Under the pieces are notes generated by a model. That model searched no databases. It was not told where the DNA came from and saw nothing but the letters and a program-made list of their open reading frames with translations. This document shows positions 45,535 to 55,498 of a DNA stretch of 64,000 nucleotides, piece after piece. Source of the DNA: Pelagibius litoralis (GTDB lineage: Bacteria; Pseudomonadota; Alphaproteobacteria; Kiloniellales; Kiloniellaceae); the NCBI RefSeq assembly GCF_011683915.1, contig NZ_JAAQPH010000003.1:1-64000 (forward strand). The letters are read 5' to 3'. The position numbers were made by a program, and so were the translations under genes. Positions within the stretch are counted from its first letter, which is position 1. Each line of letters starts with the position of its first letter.

Positions 45535-45625
45535 CGGGACGACACGACGCTACAGGTTAAGGGTCTGCGGGAACGGGCACGGCGCCCCCGATGGAGCGCC
45601 ATGTCGCGTTAGACTTCGGATACGT

Positions 45626-47194
45626 TTAATTGACGTCCATTTCATAGGCCCAGAGGAACTTATCCACCCGCGGCTCCAGGGTCACGCCGTTGCGCACGGC
45701 GTAGATATCCTGTTCGTAGTGAACCGGAACCATCGGAATATCCTTCAGCAGGATCTTCGTCGCCTGCTGGAGATAGCCGTCCCGTTCCTCGATCTTCGAT
45801 GTGCTGTCCGCCTTGTCGATCAGCGCATCGACTTCCGGGTTGGAGTAGCTGCCCCGGTTGACCTGGCCGTAGCCTTCCTTTTTGTCGCGCGAATAGAACA
45901 GCGCACCGTACATGGAGCCGGCATCGCCCGAGGGAACATCCCAACCGCTCATGATGAAGCTCGACTGCTCCGTCGGAACCCGGATGTAGCCCCAGAAATT
46001 CGACTTCGGCATGATGTTGAGTTTCAGATCGACCTTGATCTTGGCCAGCATGGAGGCCAGGGCCTGGGCGATCTGGGCATCGTTGACGTAGCGATTGTTG
46101 GTCGCGTCAAGCGTCATGGTGAAGCCGTCCGCAAAACCCGCCTCGGCCATCAGCGCCAGGCCTTTCTCCACGTCATGGGGATACATCTCGCGAAAGCTCG
46201 CCCCGTCCACATAGCCGATGTGCGAGGACGGCACGTATTGGTCGCTGGGCGTGGCCAGGCCGTTCATCACGATCTTGTTGATGGCATCCACATCGATCGA
46301 CCTTGCGATCGCTTCGCGCACCCGCTGGTCGGTCAACGGATTCTTGTCGAGGTCGATGGTCGGGGATTTCGACCGCGTATCCATCGCGAGAACCACGTTC
46401 AGCAGGCTCGGCCGTGTCAGGACCTTGAAGTCTCCGTCCCGCTTGACCCGTTCCACGTCGCGCACCGCGAGATCCTGGATCACGTCGACTTCACCGGTCA
46501 GCAAGGCGGCTGTGCGGGTGGCGGGGTTGGTGATCGGACGGAAGGTCACCGTGTCGATCCCGGCCTTGCCGGCCCAGTAGCCGTCAAAGGCTTCCAGAAC
46601 CAGTTTCTCTTCCTTGATCCATTCGCCCAGCTTGTAGGGACCGGTCCCTACCGGCTTCAGGTCCATCTGCTCGTCGCCGGTGGCGCTGGTGTATTCCCGG
46701 TCCAGGATCAGCAGTTCGGCCAGATCCATGGCCAGCACGGCGTAGGGTTGAGGCGTCTTCAGTTCGACGGTCAGGTCGTCGATCGCCGTGGCCGAGGCAA
46801 TATTCGCCACCAGATCCGGCCGGATCGACTTCCTGGCATGTTCCACCGTGAAGACCACGTCGTCGGCCGTCAGGGCATTGCCGTTATGGAAGGTCACGCC
46901 CTCGCGCAGCTTGAAGCGCCAGGTGGTGTCGTCCACCACTTCCCAGCTTTCCGCCAGGCCGGGGCCGAACGACAGATCGGCGCTGCGCTTCACCAGGGGA
47001 TCGTAGAGATGATAGTACATGATGTTCGAGGACAGTTCCTCGCCCGCAAGCGGGTAAAGATGGCTCGGGTCGGCGGTCAGTCCGATGGTGACCGACTTTC
47101 CTTCCGCCAGCACCGCGCCGGGCAGCAGCACCGCCACCGTGCAGGCACCAGCCAGAAGTCCCCGGATCGACCGGCCCCTTGGCAATACAGACAT
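45626..47194 (-). CDS. Exported ABC transporter substrate-binding protein (SBP_bac_5)
   Basis: A 522-residue peptide/nickel-type binding protein with a signal peptide at residues 1-30 (hydrophobic core LLAGACTVAVLLPG, cleavage AVLA/EG). Landmarks are PLAGEELSSNIMYYHLYDPLVKR, WRFKLREGVTFHNGNALTADDVVFTVEH and GTGPYKLGEW. There is no lipobox, so it should be soluble in the periplasm. The ATG at 47194 has GGGAG upstream. It lies 54 bases after the VOC gene and supplies the transporter encoded next. Confidence 0.93.
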   Translation of the reverse strand: MSVLPRGRSIRGLLAGACTVAVLLPGAVLAEGKSVTIGLTADPSHLYPLAGEELSSNIMYYHLYDPLVKRSADLSFGPGLAESWEVVDDTTWRFKLREGVTFHNGNALTADDVVFTVEHARKSIRPDLVANIASATAIDDLTVELKTPQPYAVLAMDLAELLILDREYTSATGDEQMDLKPVGTGPYKLGEWIKEEKLVLEAFDGYWAGKAGIDTVTFRPITNPATRTAALLTGEVDVIQDLAVRDVERVKRDGDFKVLTRPSLLNVVLAMDTRSKSPTIDLDKNPLTDQRVREAIARSIDVDAINKIVMNGLATPSDQYVPSSHIGYVDGASFREMYPHDVEKGLALMAEAGFADGFTMTLDATNNRYVNDAQIAQALASMLAKIKVDLKLNIMPKSNFWGYIRVPTEQSSFIMSGWDVPSGDAGSMYGALFYSRDKKEGYGQVNRGSYSNPEVDALIDKADSTSKIEERDGYLQQATKILLKDIPMVPVHYEQDIYAVRNGVTLEPRVDKFLWAYEMDVN

Positions 47195-47248
47195 CTCTTT
47201 ATCTCCCGTGTTGAATGACACTTTGTTATTGAGGTTTTCTGACTGCGC

Positions 47249-47653
47249 TCATGTCAGAGCGGACTGCACTTCGATCTGATAGCCCTCGGGATCGTCGAGA
47301 ACGAAGGCCCTGATGCCAAGCTGCTCGCTCGACGAAACCTTGCCCAGGCTCTCGATGCCCAGGGCCGAGAGATAGGCGTGCCAGGCGTCGACATCCGGCA
47401 CGCGAATGCACAGTTGCACCGGCTTTACATCGTGCGCGCGGTGCATCCCGCGACTCTCATCGACCAGGCCGACATGCGCCTGCCCGGTCATCCGGTAGAT
47501 TTTCGACCAGCCCTGGTCTATGGCCAGGGTGAAACCTATCACCTCTTCGTAGAAGCGCATCGCCGCCGGAAGGTCGCGGTAATAGAGAAACGTGATCGCA
47601 AGTTCCAGCCGCCCTTCATCTGGACGCTTAGGATCTGCAGCGTCTTCGCTCAT
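47249..47653 (-). CDS. VOC-family (glyoxalase/dioxygenase fold) protein
   Basis: A 134-residue vicinal-oxygen-chelate protein made of two beta-alpha-beta modules: AITFLYYRDLPAAMRFYEEVIGF and QLCIRVPDVDAWHAYLSALGI, ending AFVLDDPEGYQIEV with the usual metal-ligand Glu. The second Glu is clear; the first ligand is less certain. I start it at the ATG at 47653 because the frame extension to 47740 runs into a GntR-like operator. It is the first gene of the leftward ABC operon. Confidence 0.82.
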   Translation of the reverse strand: MSEDAADPKRPDEGRLELAITFLYYRDLPAAMRFYEEVIGFTLAIDQGWSKIYRMTGQAHVGLVDESRGMHRAHDVKPVQLCIRVPDVDAWHAYLSALGIESLGKVSSSEQLGIRAFVLDDPEGYQIEVQSALT

Positions 47654-47716
47654 CGACACTTGCCCCCAAAGGCCGGTCGTCACCGCAACCGGCATGAATT
47701 CAGGCAACCGATACTC

Positions 47717-47738
47717 CAGCGTATACAGGATGTATGTC
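47717..47738. promoter_or_regulatory. GntR/FCD operator candidate upstream of VOC-ABC operon
   Basis: CAGCGTATACAGGATGTATG lies about 64 bases before the VOC start. Its first 11 bases (CAGCGTATACA) are identical to the site before the divergent GntR gene, and both continue with GG-N1/2-TTATG/GTATG-like bases. GTATACA and TGTATG give the partial symmetry expected for a GntR dimer. Confidence 0.58.
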
Positions 47739-47993
47739 AAATGGATTCGCTTGATGCGACTGGCGCGCGCTGGGCGACCCGGTGATGCGGCGGCCCGCTT
47801 TCCTGCAGCGGCAGGCTGGACGCCTGGAAAATAAATTCAATTATTTTAGATAGTTATGGAACTTCAGGTTGCAAAAACCTATTGCCGTGACCGATGCCCA
47901 AATCACCACAAACCGAGCTCTACGGATTAGATCCCCTCACAGATCGACATCGCGATCTCGTTTGCTTAGATATAGATTGCGGAAGTCAGGCGT

Positions 47994-48018
47994 CAGCGTA
48001 TACAAGGTTTATGCAGAC
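47994..48018. promoter_or_regulatory. GntR/FCD operator candidate upstream of the gntR gene
   Basis: The site begins CAGCGTATACAAGGTTTATG and shares 11 identical leading bases with the one at 47717. It ends 36 bases before the GntR ATG, a position suited to autorepression. The rest of the 401-base divergent region between 47654 and 48054 shows an AT-rich stretch near 47830-47990 and no gene. Confidence 0.58.
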
Positions 48019-48054
48019 TGTCAGTCACGGGTTCCATAGGGCGAGGGGTGCGGT

Positions 48055-48705
48055 ATGAGGACGAAGCTGCCTCGGGCGAGCCTTGGCGACACCGCCTATC
48101 AGCGGTTGCGCCAGATGATCGTCAACGGTGAACTCTCAGCGGGTGCACGCGTTCTGGAAAACGACTGCGCCACGCGTCTGGGCATATCGCGGACGCCGGT
48201 CCGTGAGGCGATCGGCCGGCTCACCAGCGAGGGGCTTGTGCGCCGTCCCGAAGGCGGCACCCCGGTGGTCCATCGCATCTCCACCGATGAAATCGTCGAA
48301 ATCCTTCATGTCCGCCGTCTTCTGGAAGTCGAGGCCGCGCGACAGGCCGCCGGCGCGTCGGGCCGCGACGCCTTGTTGAAACTGCGCGGCGTGTTCGAAG
48401 CCTTCCTGTCCGGGGAGCGTCCCGACGCGGCGGCCCATCTTGCCGCCGACGATGAACTTCACGAGCGCATTGCGATCATGTCGGGCTCCCGGCTTCTCGA
48501 GACCCTGATCTCGGACCTGAAGCTGAAAACACGCATCTTCGACAAGGGCAGCATCCCCGAACGCTTTGAGCCCGGCTGTCATGAACACATCGCCATCATC
48601 GACGGCATCGTTTCCGGCGATCCTGAGCGTGCGCAGAGCGCCATGAAGACCCATATGGACAATCTGCGCGAAGGTATCCTGAATCACCTGACCCGCCTGT
48701 TCTGA
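48055..48705 (+). CDS. GntR-family transcriptional regulator (FadR/FCD subfamily)
   Basis: 216 residues. The N-terminal winged HTH reads AYQRLRQMIVNGELSAGARVLE, then LGISRTPVREAIGRLTSEGLV. An all-helical FCD ligand domain follows with a metal-binding pattern (DDELHERIAIMSGSRLL and CHEHIAIIDGIVSGD). GAGGGG precedes the ATG. FCD regulators bind small carboxylates and usually repress the adjacent catabolic operon. Here that is the divergent VOC/ABC/amidohydrolase run, with similar sites before both units. Confidence 0.92.
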   Translation: MRTKLPRASLGDTAYQRLRQMIVNGELSAGARVLENDCATRLGISRTPVREAIGRLTSEGLVRRPEGGTPVVHRISTDEIVEILHVRRLLEVEAARQAAGASGRDALLKLRGVFEAFLSGERPDAAAHLAADDELHERIAIMSGSRLLETLISDLKLKTRIFDKGSIPERFEPGCHEHIAIIDGIVSGDPERAQSAMKTHMDNLREGILNHLTRLF

Positions 48706-48753
48706 CGGCAGCAAACGGCAACCCCATCTCTGCCGAAACGGCTTACGGTCACC

Positions 48754-48990
48754 TCACTCCGATGCTGTATGGTTTTCGGACCCTGCCTGCGGATCTGCCT
48801 GTGCCGCCGCTTCCTCGCCTTCCACACGGAATATGACGAACTCGCCCTCGGGACCGGTGAGGAACCCGGGGCCCGGACGAATCTCGCGGTTGTTGCGCAG
48901 TTGATCGCCCGGCTTCATGGTGACACCGCTGCAAGCGGTCACGGCAAGGCCTAATGCAAGCGCCGCCGGGACAATCCAGAAGCGCGCCAT
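48754..48990 (-). CDS. Small lipoprotein
   Basis: A 78-residue protein with a lipoprotein signal peptide: hydrophobic residues 4-17 and lipobox AVTAC with lipidated C20, then SGVTMKPGDQL. The mature part of about 58 residues is hydrophilic with an acidic C-terminus and no known domain. Its ATG overlaps the porin stop by one base, so it is coupled to the porin and is last in the arginine deiminase operon run. It is convergent with the GntR gene. Confidence 0.75.
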   Translation of the reverse strand: MARFWIVPAALALGLAVTACSGVTMKPGDQLRNNREIRPGPGFLTGPEGEFVIFRVEGEEAAAQADPQAGSENHTASE

Positions 48991-50345
48991 CAGAACTTCG
49001 CCCGGCTGCCGAGCGTGAAGGCGAACACATCATCGGTGTCCGGCACGCCCGCTTCGGTATCCAGCGAAAACCAACGCAGCTGCGAGTAGAGTTCCAGCCC
49101 CCAGTCTTCCACGACCTGCACCGCGGCGATACCGGCGGAGCGGCCCTCATCACAGTCGGCACAGACATTCTCGCTGTGGGTAAAGTCGACGCCGAAACCG
49201 GTGGGCCCGAAGCTGAAGAACTCGGTGTCCCAACCCAGCTTGGCATAGAGGTTGTAGGGATTGTCTTCATCAGCTTCGTCCATCCCTCCGGAGAACGTCA
49301 GACTGAGGCCAGTCGGCATGTGCAGCACCGACGCAGAGCCGTTGAGCCGATAGTCGACGTCGTCGACGTTGGGGTCGGAGATGGCAACAGCGCCAAGAGT
49401 CAGGAAATCACCGATCTCGACACCGGTCCAATCCCCGTAGTTCCCACCCCAGGTCGCCGCCAGGTCAAAACGATCATCGGAGGCCGCCGAGGCGGAGAAC
49501 TGAACGCCCGGGCCGAAGACCGGAGAATCATAGAGAACCCGGTTTTTCCGGCCGTTGCCGTCGAAGTTGAAGAAGGCATCGCCCAGCGTGATCCCGGTCA
49601 GGCTGTCACCGTCGGTGAACTGCAAACCGCCGACAATATCGGAAACACCCGAATACATGATCGGACCGGCGACCAACGACAGGTCATATTCCGCCGTGTC
49701 TTCGGAAGCTGTGTTTCCCTTGCCGAGAGAGAACTGGCCGTAGTCATCGTTGCGCGCAAAGATCTCGACCTTTCTCTGGTCAAAGAAATCGCCGGAATCC
49801 TCGTCGTCCTGGCTGACGTCAAAGGAATTGTTCGGCGACACGGCAATCTCTATCCGGGTGCCCAGGGTCGTGCCCTCGCCCAGATCGCCGGTTCCCACGA
49901 AGCGGATCCGCGAATTCGACGTGTCGTTGTCGACGAAGAAGGCATCCGTCTCATTGCCGTCGTTCACCACGTTGACGGCGCGGTTCACCTGGCCGGAGAT
50001 GGCCAGCTTCACCCTGGGTTGGCCCGAGGTTACGGTTGCCTGTTCGCTCGCCTGATCCGGTGCCGCTGCATCCTGCGCCTGCTTCACCGTACCGGCCTGT
50101 TCCTGCGCCGCCCGGGCGGCGGTGCGCGCGCGCTCGACGTCGGCACGGGTCTCCGCCAGTTCACGCTGGACCGCCTGCATCTGTTGCATCATCAGATTCA
50201 ATTGCTCTTCCAGCGCTTTGACACGGTCATCCGTCGACACCCCAACATCCGAAACCTGGGCACCCACCGATCCAAGCGTGAGTCCCAGAGCCAGAATAAA
50301 CGTCCCGCAAAGTGCGGCAAATCGACCAAGCTTTCGAACGCCCAT
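48990..50345 (-). CDS. Outer-membrane porin with N-terminal coiled coil
   Basis: A 451-residue protein with a signal peptide (about 1-29, cleavage near VGA/QVSD). A periplasmic coiled coil (about 40-90, ALEEQLNLMMQQMQAVQRELAETRADV) and an acidic beta-barrel rich in alternating strands follow. It ends with Phe (FTLGSRAKF), the BAM-recognition residue. Low basic content and many Asp/Glu suggest a cation-preferring pore. GAGGAG precedes the ATG at 50345. It lies 42 bases after arcC and is probably in the arc operon, which would fit arginine or ornithine passage. Confidence 0.85.
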   Translation of the reverse strand: MGVRKLGRFAALCGTFILALGLTLGSVGAQVSDVGVSTDDRVKALEEQLNLMMQQMQAVQRELAETRADVERARTAARAAQEQAGTVKQAQDAAAPDQASEQATVTSGQPRVKLAISGQVNRAVNVVNDGNETDAFFVDNDTSNSRIRFVGTGDLGEGTTLGTRIEIAVSPNNSFDVSQDDEDSGDFFDQRKVEIFARNDDYGQFSLGKGNTASEDTAEYDLSLVAGPIMYSGVSDIVGGLQFTDGDSLTGITLGDAFFNFDGNGRKNRVLYDSPVFGPGVQFSASAASDDRFDLAATWGGNYGDWTGVEIGDFLTLGAVAISDPNVDDVDYRLNGSASVLHMPTGLSLTFSGGMDEADEDNPYNLYAKLGWDTEFFSFGPTGFGVDFTHSENVCADCDEGRSAGIAAVQVVEDWGLELYSQLRWFSLDTEAGVPDTDDVFAFTLGSRAKF

Positions 50346-50387
50346 GTCTTCGATCTCCTCTATCGCCTCACCGCACACCGCGAGAGG

Positions 50388-51356
50388 TCAATCAACAACC
50401 ACCTGCCTGCCAGCGCCACCCGCAGGCCCGTGCCAGGCGAGGTCGCCGGCTTCCTGGGTCACTGTCGTTCCCGCGGTTCCCTGGATAATCTGGGCGAGAT
50501 CGGCCAGAGCCCCGATCGCCGCGGTCTTTCCCGTGCGCTCGGCGAAACGGCAGGCTGCCTCGACCTTCGGCCCCATGGAGCCGGCGGGAAAGTCATAGGC
50601 CCGGAGGGCCTTGGGCGTCGCCTGCTTGATCGCCCGAGCCTCGGGCCCGCCCCAGCCGACATAGGCGGCGTCCACGTCCGTCGCCATGACGAAGAAATCG
50701 GCCTCAAGCTCACGGGCCAACAACTCACTGGCAAGGTCCTTGTCGATCACCGCCTCGGCACCGGTCAGCTTGCGGTCCGCGTCATAGACCGTGGGAATAC
50801 CGCCGCCACCGGCGCAGATGACGATTGTCCGCTGTTCCAGTAGCCAGCGGATCGGCCGGATGTCGAAGATCCGCTTGGGCTGGGGTGAGGCGACGACACG
50901 GCGCCAGTTGTCACCGTCCGGCTTGATCGACCAGTTCTTTTCTTCGGCGAGCTTGCGCGCCTCAGCCGCCCCATAGACCGGGCCGATGAACTTGGTCGGG
51001 TTTTCGAAGGCAGGGTCTTCTGGGTCCACCTCGATCATCGTCAACATGGTTGCGAAGGACATTTCGTCGGGCAGCAGGTTGGCCATCTCCTGCTCGATCA
51101 TGTAGCCGATCATGCCTTCGGTCTGCGCCCCCAGAACGTCCAGCGGATAGGCCTCGTCCGGCTTGTAGGCGGCCCCCTGCAGGGCAAGCAGACCGACCTG
51201 CGGGCCGTTACCGTGAGAAATGACAAGTGCGTGCTCGCCCGCCAGCGGCGCCATCGCCGCTGCCGCAGCGCGAACATTCGCGCGCTGGTTTTCGGCCGTC
51301 AGGGCCTGGCCGCGGCGCAGCAGCGCATTGCCGCCGAGGGCGATGACGATGCGCAT
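50388..51356 (-). CDS. arcC: Carbamate kinase
   Basis: A 322-residue enzyme transferring phosphate from carbamoyl phosphate to ADP, the ATP-yielding step of arginine deiminase fermentation. It starts [16 protein letters not shown], with [29 protein letters not shown] and [11 protein letters not shown], all diagnostic. It is 3 bases downstream of the ornithine carbamoyltransferase stop. Confidence 0.96.
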   Translation of the reverse strand: MRIVIALGGNALLRRGQALTAENQRANVRAAAAAMAPLAGEHALVISHGNGPQVGLLALQGAAYKPDEAYPLDVLGAQTEGMIGYMIEQEMANLLPDEMSFATMLTMIEVDPEDPAFENPTKFIGPVYGAAEARKLAEEKNWSIKPDGDNWRRVVASPQPKRIFDIRPIRWLLEQRTIVICAGGGGIPTVYDADRKLTGAEAVIDKDLASELLARELEADFFVMATDVDAAYVGWGGPEARAIKQATPKALRAYDFPAGSMGPKVEAACRFAERTGKTAAIGALADLAQIIQGTAGTTVTQEAGDLAWHGPAGGAGRQVVVD

Positions 51357-51359
51357 GGC

Positions 51360-52361
51360 TCAGGCCCCGATCGTCGCGACCAGGACGGCCTTGATGGTGT
51401 GCATGCGGTTCTCCGCCTGATCGAAGACGATGGAGCGCTCGGACTCGAAGACCTCTTCGGTCACTTCCATGGCATCAAGGCCGTAGTCGTCCCGGATCTC
51501 TTTGCCCACGACAGTCTCCGCATTGTGGAAGGCCGGCAGGCAGTGCATGAACTTGGCGTGACGATTGCCGGTCATCTCCATGACCTCTTGGGTCACCTGA
51601 TAGGGCTTGAGAAGTTCGATCCGCTGACGCCAGAGATCCGCCGGCTCGCCCATGGAGAGCCAGACATCGGTGTAGACGTAGTCGCAGCCCTGGACGGCTT
51701 CTTCGACATCCTCCGTCAGCGTGATCTGCGCCCGGGTTTTCTCCGCCAGGGCCTGGCAGCGCTCTATCAGATCCCGGTTCGGCCACAGCGTCTCAGGCGC
51801 GGCCATCCGGATATGCATGCCTAGCTTGGCGGCGCCGATCATCAGCGAATCGCCCATATTGCTGCCGGCATCGCCCAGGAAGCAGAAGCTGACATCGGAG
51901 AGATGTTTATGCGTGAACTCGCGCATCGTCAGGAAATCGGCGAGAATCTGGGTCGGATGGAAGCTGTCGGTAAGGCCGTTCCAAACCGGGACGCCGGCGA
52001 AGTGCGCCAGATCCTCGGCGTTCGACTGGCCAAAGCCCCGGTATTCGATGCCATCATAGATGCGGCCCAGTACCCGGGCGGTATCCTTCATGGTCTCCTT
52101 GTGGCCGATGTGGCTGCCCGAGGGGCCGAGATAGGTGACCTGGGCCCCCTGATCATAGGCCGCCACCTCGAAGCCGGTGCGGGTGCGGGTCGACGCCTTC
52201 TCGAAAATGAGGGCGATGTTCTTGCCGTTCAGGCGCCGCTGTTCGTAGCCGGCGGCTTTCGCGGCCTTGAGATCGCCGGCCAAGCGAAGCAGATAGCGGA
52301 TCTCATCCGGCGTAAAGTCGAGCAGAGTGAGAAAACTCCGCCCCCTCAGATTGATCGGCAT
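51360..52361 (-). CDS. arcB: Ornithine carbamoyltransferase (catabolic context)
   Basis: 333 residues. The carbamoyl-phosphate motif is [18 protein letters not shown], followed by [33 protein letters not shown] and the ornithine motif MHCLPAFHN. Context between arcA and arcC argues for the catabolic phosphorolysis of citrulline to ornithine and carbamoyl phosphate. GGAGAGAG precedes the ATG. An anabolic argF is indistinguishable by motif alone. Confidence 0.95.
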   Translation of the reverse strand: MPINLRGRSFLTLLDFTPDEIRYLLRLAGDLKAAKAAGYEQRRLNGKNIALIFEKASTRTRTGFEVAAYDQGAQVTYLGPSGSHIGHKETMKDTARVLGRIYDGIEYRGFGQSNAEDLAHFAGVPVWNGLTDSFHPTQILADFLTMREFTHKHLSDVSFCFLGDAGSNMGDSLMIGAAKLGMHIRMAAPETLWPNRDLIERCQALAEKTRAQITLTEDVEEAVQGCDYVYTDVWLSMGEPADLWRQRIELLKPYQVTQEVMEMTGNRHAKFMHCLPAFHNAETVVGKEIRDDYGLDAMEVTEEVFESERSIVFDQAENRMHTIKAVLVATIGA

Positions 52362-52421
52362 GGGCTCTCTCCATGAAGCAATTCAAAGCGCCCTTCCCGT
52401 GGAGAAGGGTGAACAATCGTT

Positions 52422-53681
52422 TCAGGCCGGATCGCGCAGCAGCGGGCAAGTCAGACAGTGGCCGCCGCCGCGACCGCGGCCGAGCTCCGACCCGCGGATC
52501 GTAATGACCTCGACCCCGGCCTTGCGCAGTTGGGTGTTCGTGTAGGTGTTGCGGGCGTAGGCGATGACCACGCCGGGTTCGAGCGCGACGACGTTGTTGC
52601 CGTCGTCCCACTGTTCACGCTCGCGCTCATAGGCGTCGCCGCCGGTGAAGATAACCCGCAGCTCATCGATGCCCAAACAGCCCGCGACGACGGTGAAAAG
52701 GTGTTGTTTCTCCCGGCGGAAGTCGATCTCGCCTGCCTTGTCACCCGGTCTCAGGCTGTAGCAGACGATCTCGTCGCAGACCGCCTTATAGGCGGTCGCC
52801 AGATCACGGTCGCAGAACGAGAACACGGTATCCAGATGCATCGCCGCTCGGGATCGCGGCATCTGGCAGGCGACAACCCGCTGCGCGGCGCCATGGTTGA
52901 ACAACGACCGCGCGACCTGACCGACGGCCTGGGGTGTCGTGCGTTCCCCCATGCCGATGAGGACGGCGCCCGCACCAATGGGCATGACGTCCCCGCCTTC
53001 AAGCGTCGCCAACCCGTGATCGACATCCGGATCGCCCCACCAGACCTTCAACGCCGTTTCCTGAAACGCGGGATGGAATTTGTAGATCGCGGTGGTCAGC
53101 AGCGTCTCCTGCCGCCGGGCCGGCCAGAACATCGGGTTGACCGTCACGCCGCCATAAATCCAGCAGGTCGTATCCCGTGTAAAGATGGTGTTCGGCAGAG
53201 GCGGCAACACGAAGCCGTTCGGGCCAAGATAGCGGCCGAACATTCCTTTCGGATCAAACGGCAGTTCACCGGCGGCGATGCCGCCGATCAGGTAGTCGGC
53301 CAGCTCTTTGGCCGGCACCTCGCCGAGCCAGGCGCGTAGTTCGGCACGGAGGCCAACCCCGACCTGGTTCTCGGTGATCTTGCGGTCGAGGACCCAGGCC
53401 CGCGCTTCGGGGATGGCCATGGTCGCCGCGAGCAGCTCATGCATCTCCAGGACGTCGACCCCGCGCTCCTCCATCTTGGAGCGGAAGTCGTAGTGATCGG
53501 TCTTGGCCTGCTGGACCCAGAAGACATCGTCGAAGAGCAGCTCCTGGCAGTTCTCCGGGGTCAGGCGCTCATGGGCTTTGCCCGGCTGACAAACCAGGAC
53601 TTTGCGCAGCTTCCCCACTTCGGAATGAACACCATAATCTGCGATCACGCTTGTATCTCGATGTCCATTTCCACCTTTCAT
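52422..53681 (-). CDS. arcA: Arginine deiminase
   Basis: A 419-residue enzyme that hydrolyses arginine to citrulline and ammonia. It begins with [16 protein letters not shown]. Motifs are [29 protein letters not shown] with the catalytic His and Asp, and the C-terminal [13 protein letters not shown] with the nucleophilic Cys. The ATG overlaps the antiporter stop by four bases. This gene and the next two complete the deiminase pathway. Confidence 0.96.
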   Translation of the reverse strand: MKGGNGHRDTSVIADYGVHSEVGKLRKVLVCQPGKAHERLTPENCQELLFDDVFWVQQAKTDHYDFRSKMEERGVDVLEMHELLAATMAIPEARAWVLDRKITENQVGVGLRAELRAWLGEVPAKELADYLIGGIAAGELPFDPKGMFGRYLGPNGFVLPPLPNTIFTRDTTCWIYGGVTVNPMFWPARRQETLLTTAIYKFHPAFQETALKVWWGDPDVDHGLATLEGGDVMPIGAGAVLIGMGERTTPQAVGQVARSLFNHGAAQRVVACQMPRSRAAMHLDTVFSFCDRDLATAYKAVCDEIVCYSLRPGDKAGEIDFRREKQHLFTVVAGCLGIDELRVIFTGGDAYEREREQWDDGNNVVALEPGVVIAYARNTYTNTQLRKAGVEVITIRGSELGRGRGGGHCLTCPLLRDPA

Positions 53682-55111
53682 CCGATCGCGACCCCAAGGC
53701 TGAGTGTCGCCATGATCATGACCGTGAGGACTCCACAGAGCGGCAACACGAAGCGGAGCCAGCGCTCATAGGGTATGCGGCCGATGGCCAGGGCGCCCAT
53801 GACGACGGCAAAGGTCGGGTTGAAGAAATTCACCAGGCCGTTGGCCGACTGATAGGCGGTGACCACGAGATCGCGGCCGACGCCGGCAAAGTCGGCAAGC
53901 GGTGCCATGATCGGCATGGTCAGGACCGCCAGGCCGGACGACGACGGCACGAAGAACGACAGCGCCACTTCAAGCCAGTACATCGTGTTGATGAAAACAA
54001 CAGGTGACAGACCGTCCATGGCCTGGGCGGAATGGAAAAGGATCGTGTCAGTCAGATGTCCGGCGTCCATCACGACAACGATGCCGCGGGCGACCCCGAT
54101 AATGAGCGCGACACCGAGCAGTTCCTTGGCACCCTCCACAAAGGCCGTCGTAAAACCCTCCTCGCCCAGGCGGTCGATCACGCCGACAAGGATCGCCGAG
54201 ACCAGGAAAAGGCCCGACATCTCCGCCATCCACCAACCGCCGGCCGCAACGCCCCAGACCATGACGGCGAAGGTGCCCGCGAAGATAAGCAGGATGATTT
54301 TTCGTCTAAGCGTAAACTCGACGGCTTCCGAGGCGCTTCCACCCTTCAGGAAATGCACCTCATTGGCCTCTTTGCGGTCGGCCACGATCGACTTGGAGGG
54401 ATCGCGCCGGACCCTTTCGGCGTAGCGCATGACATAGGCAACGCAGATCAGCCAGCCGACGCCGAGGATGACCAGACGCAGAACGATCCCCTCGGTGAAG
54501 GGAATGCCCGCCGCATCGGCGGCGATGACCGTGGCAAAAGCGTTCACGGTCGACCCCAACACACCCATCGCCGCACCGATCAGTATGATCGCGACACCGG
54601 TCATGGTGTCGTAACCGGCCGCAATCATGATGGGGATGACGATGGTGTAGAAGGCCAGGGTTTCCTCAGCCATGCCGTAGGTCGTGCCGCCGGCGGCAAA
54701 GAGTGACATGAGGATCGGGATCATCCACTTTTCCCGCCCCCTAAGCGCTCTCATGGTGCCGGTGATACCGGCGCTGATCGCTCCGGTTTTGGCGACGACG
54801 CCGATGAACCCGCCAAGCACCAGCACGAAGAGCGCCACGTCAATGGCATTGGCTTCATAGCTGACCGGATCATAGAACCCGGCGATGGGGGCCAGGATGA
54901 CGGCACCGAAACCTTGCGGGTTCGGCGCAACTTCCTTGTAAGTGCCCGGAACCGGCACTTCCTTACCCAATGTTTCATTGAAAACCTGGTCATACTCCCC
55001 GGCGGGAACGATCCAGGTGAGCCCGGCGACGATGACGATCAATCCAAAGAGGATTGTATAGGCGGTCGGGAACTTGAAGCGCGGTGCAGGTTTGGGCGAA
55101 TCGCTCACCAA
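53678..55111 (-). CDS. arcD: YfcC/ArcD-type basic amino-acid transporter
   Basis: A 477-residue membrane protein with about 12 helices. It starts [33 protein letters not shown], the YfcC/DcuC-family N-terminus. [27 protein letters not shown] and [32 protein letters not shown] are family signatures. First position in the arc operon supports arginine-ornithine exchange, although the family also includes C4-dicarboxylate carriers. The likely start is a TTG at 55111 or the adjacent GTG at 55108, with GAGGAG upstream. Confidence 0.88.
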   Translation of the reverse strand: MVSDSPKPAPRFKFPTAYTILFGLIVIVAGLTWIVPAGEYDQVFNETLGKEVPVPGTYKEVAPNPQGFGAVILAPIAGFYDPVSYEANAIDVALFVLVLGGFIGVVAKTGAISAGITGTMRALRGREKWMIPILMSLFAAGGTTYGMAEETLAFYTIVIPIMIAAGYDTMTGVAIILIGAAMGVLGSTVNAFATVIAADAAGIPFTEGIVLRLVILGVGWLICVAYVMRYAERVRRDPSKSIVADRKEANEVHFLKGGSASEAVEFTLRRKIILLIFAGTFAVMVWGVAAGGWWMAEMSGLFLVSAILVGVIDRLGEEGFTTAFVEGAKELLGVALIIGVARGIVVVMDAGHLTDTILFHSAQAMDGLSPVVFINTMYWLEVALSFFVPSSSGLAVLTMPIMAPLADFAGVGRDLVVTAYQSANGLVNFFNPTFAVVMGALAIGRIPYERWLRFVLPLCGVLTVMIMATLSLGVAIG

Positions 55112-55498
55112 GAGAGGGCTCCTCTTCAGTTCGAACCGCCGCGTCGCGGCGGCCGCTCCCTCTTTTCAAGCGTCCGTATTGCCCAATCGCTCCGCGTCGG
55201 CGGGCCGGTCAGCAGGGTCGGACAATTTCCATCCCGGTGTCTCAAGGCATCGCGACATGACGACGCAGCGGAACGGTTCTGCATTGGAAGCGGTGGATGT
55301 GATGCAGTGTACACATGTGAGACAGCCGGACCTTGATCTAAGTCATGAAATTGATCGTCGGGATGGTACCACCGCATCGCTGATAAAGAACGGTGACCTT
55401 GTCACCGATAGTCAGCGCGCCAGGAGGTAGGTTGCGCCCCGTTGGCTGGACGCCCCCCGGCAAGACAGCCGCAGTCAATCCCTGGAAGGACAGCACCG
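55112..55498. other. Divergent regulatory region between arcD and peroxiredoxin gene
   Basis: About 390 bases without a gene. It holds the FNR/FixK-like box at 55333-55346, described separately. A TGTACACATGTGAGA stretch near 55308 has partial symmetry. The region should contain promoters for both divergent operons. Confidence 0.5.
55333..55346. promoter_or_regulatory. FNR/FixK-type box upstream of peroxiredoxin and arc operons
   Basis: TTGATCTAAGTCAT matches the FnrL/FixK consensus TTGAT-N4-GTCAA in 9 of 10 defined positions. Its centre lies about 160 bases before the peroxiredoxin ATG and about 228 bases before the arcD start. Low-oxygen activation is well known for arc operons, so this site is a natural candidate. 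A nearly identical box is at 57399. Confidence 0.68.

Noticed and set aside
45719-47218. A 499-residue open frame opposite the exported binding protein
   Set aside because: Antisense shadow of a gene with clear SBP_bac_5 motifs and a signal peptide.
48954-50843. A 629-residue open frame on the plus strand opposite the porin and part of arcC
   Set aside because: Antisense shadow. The opposite strand has signal peptide, coiled coil and C-terminal Phe of a porin, and conserved carbamate kinase motifs.
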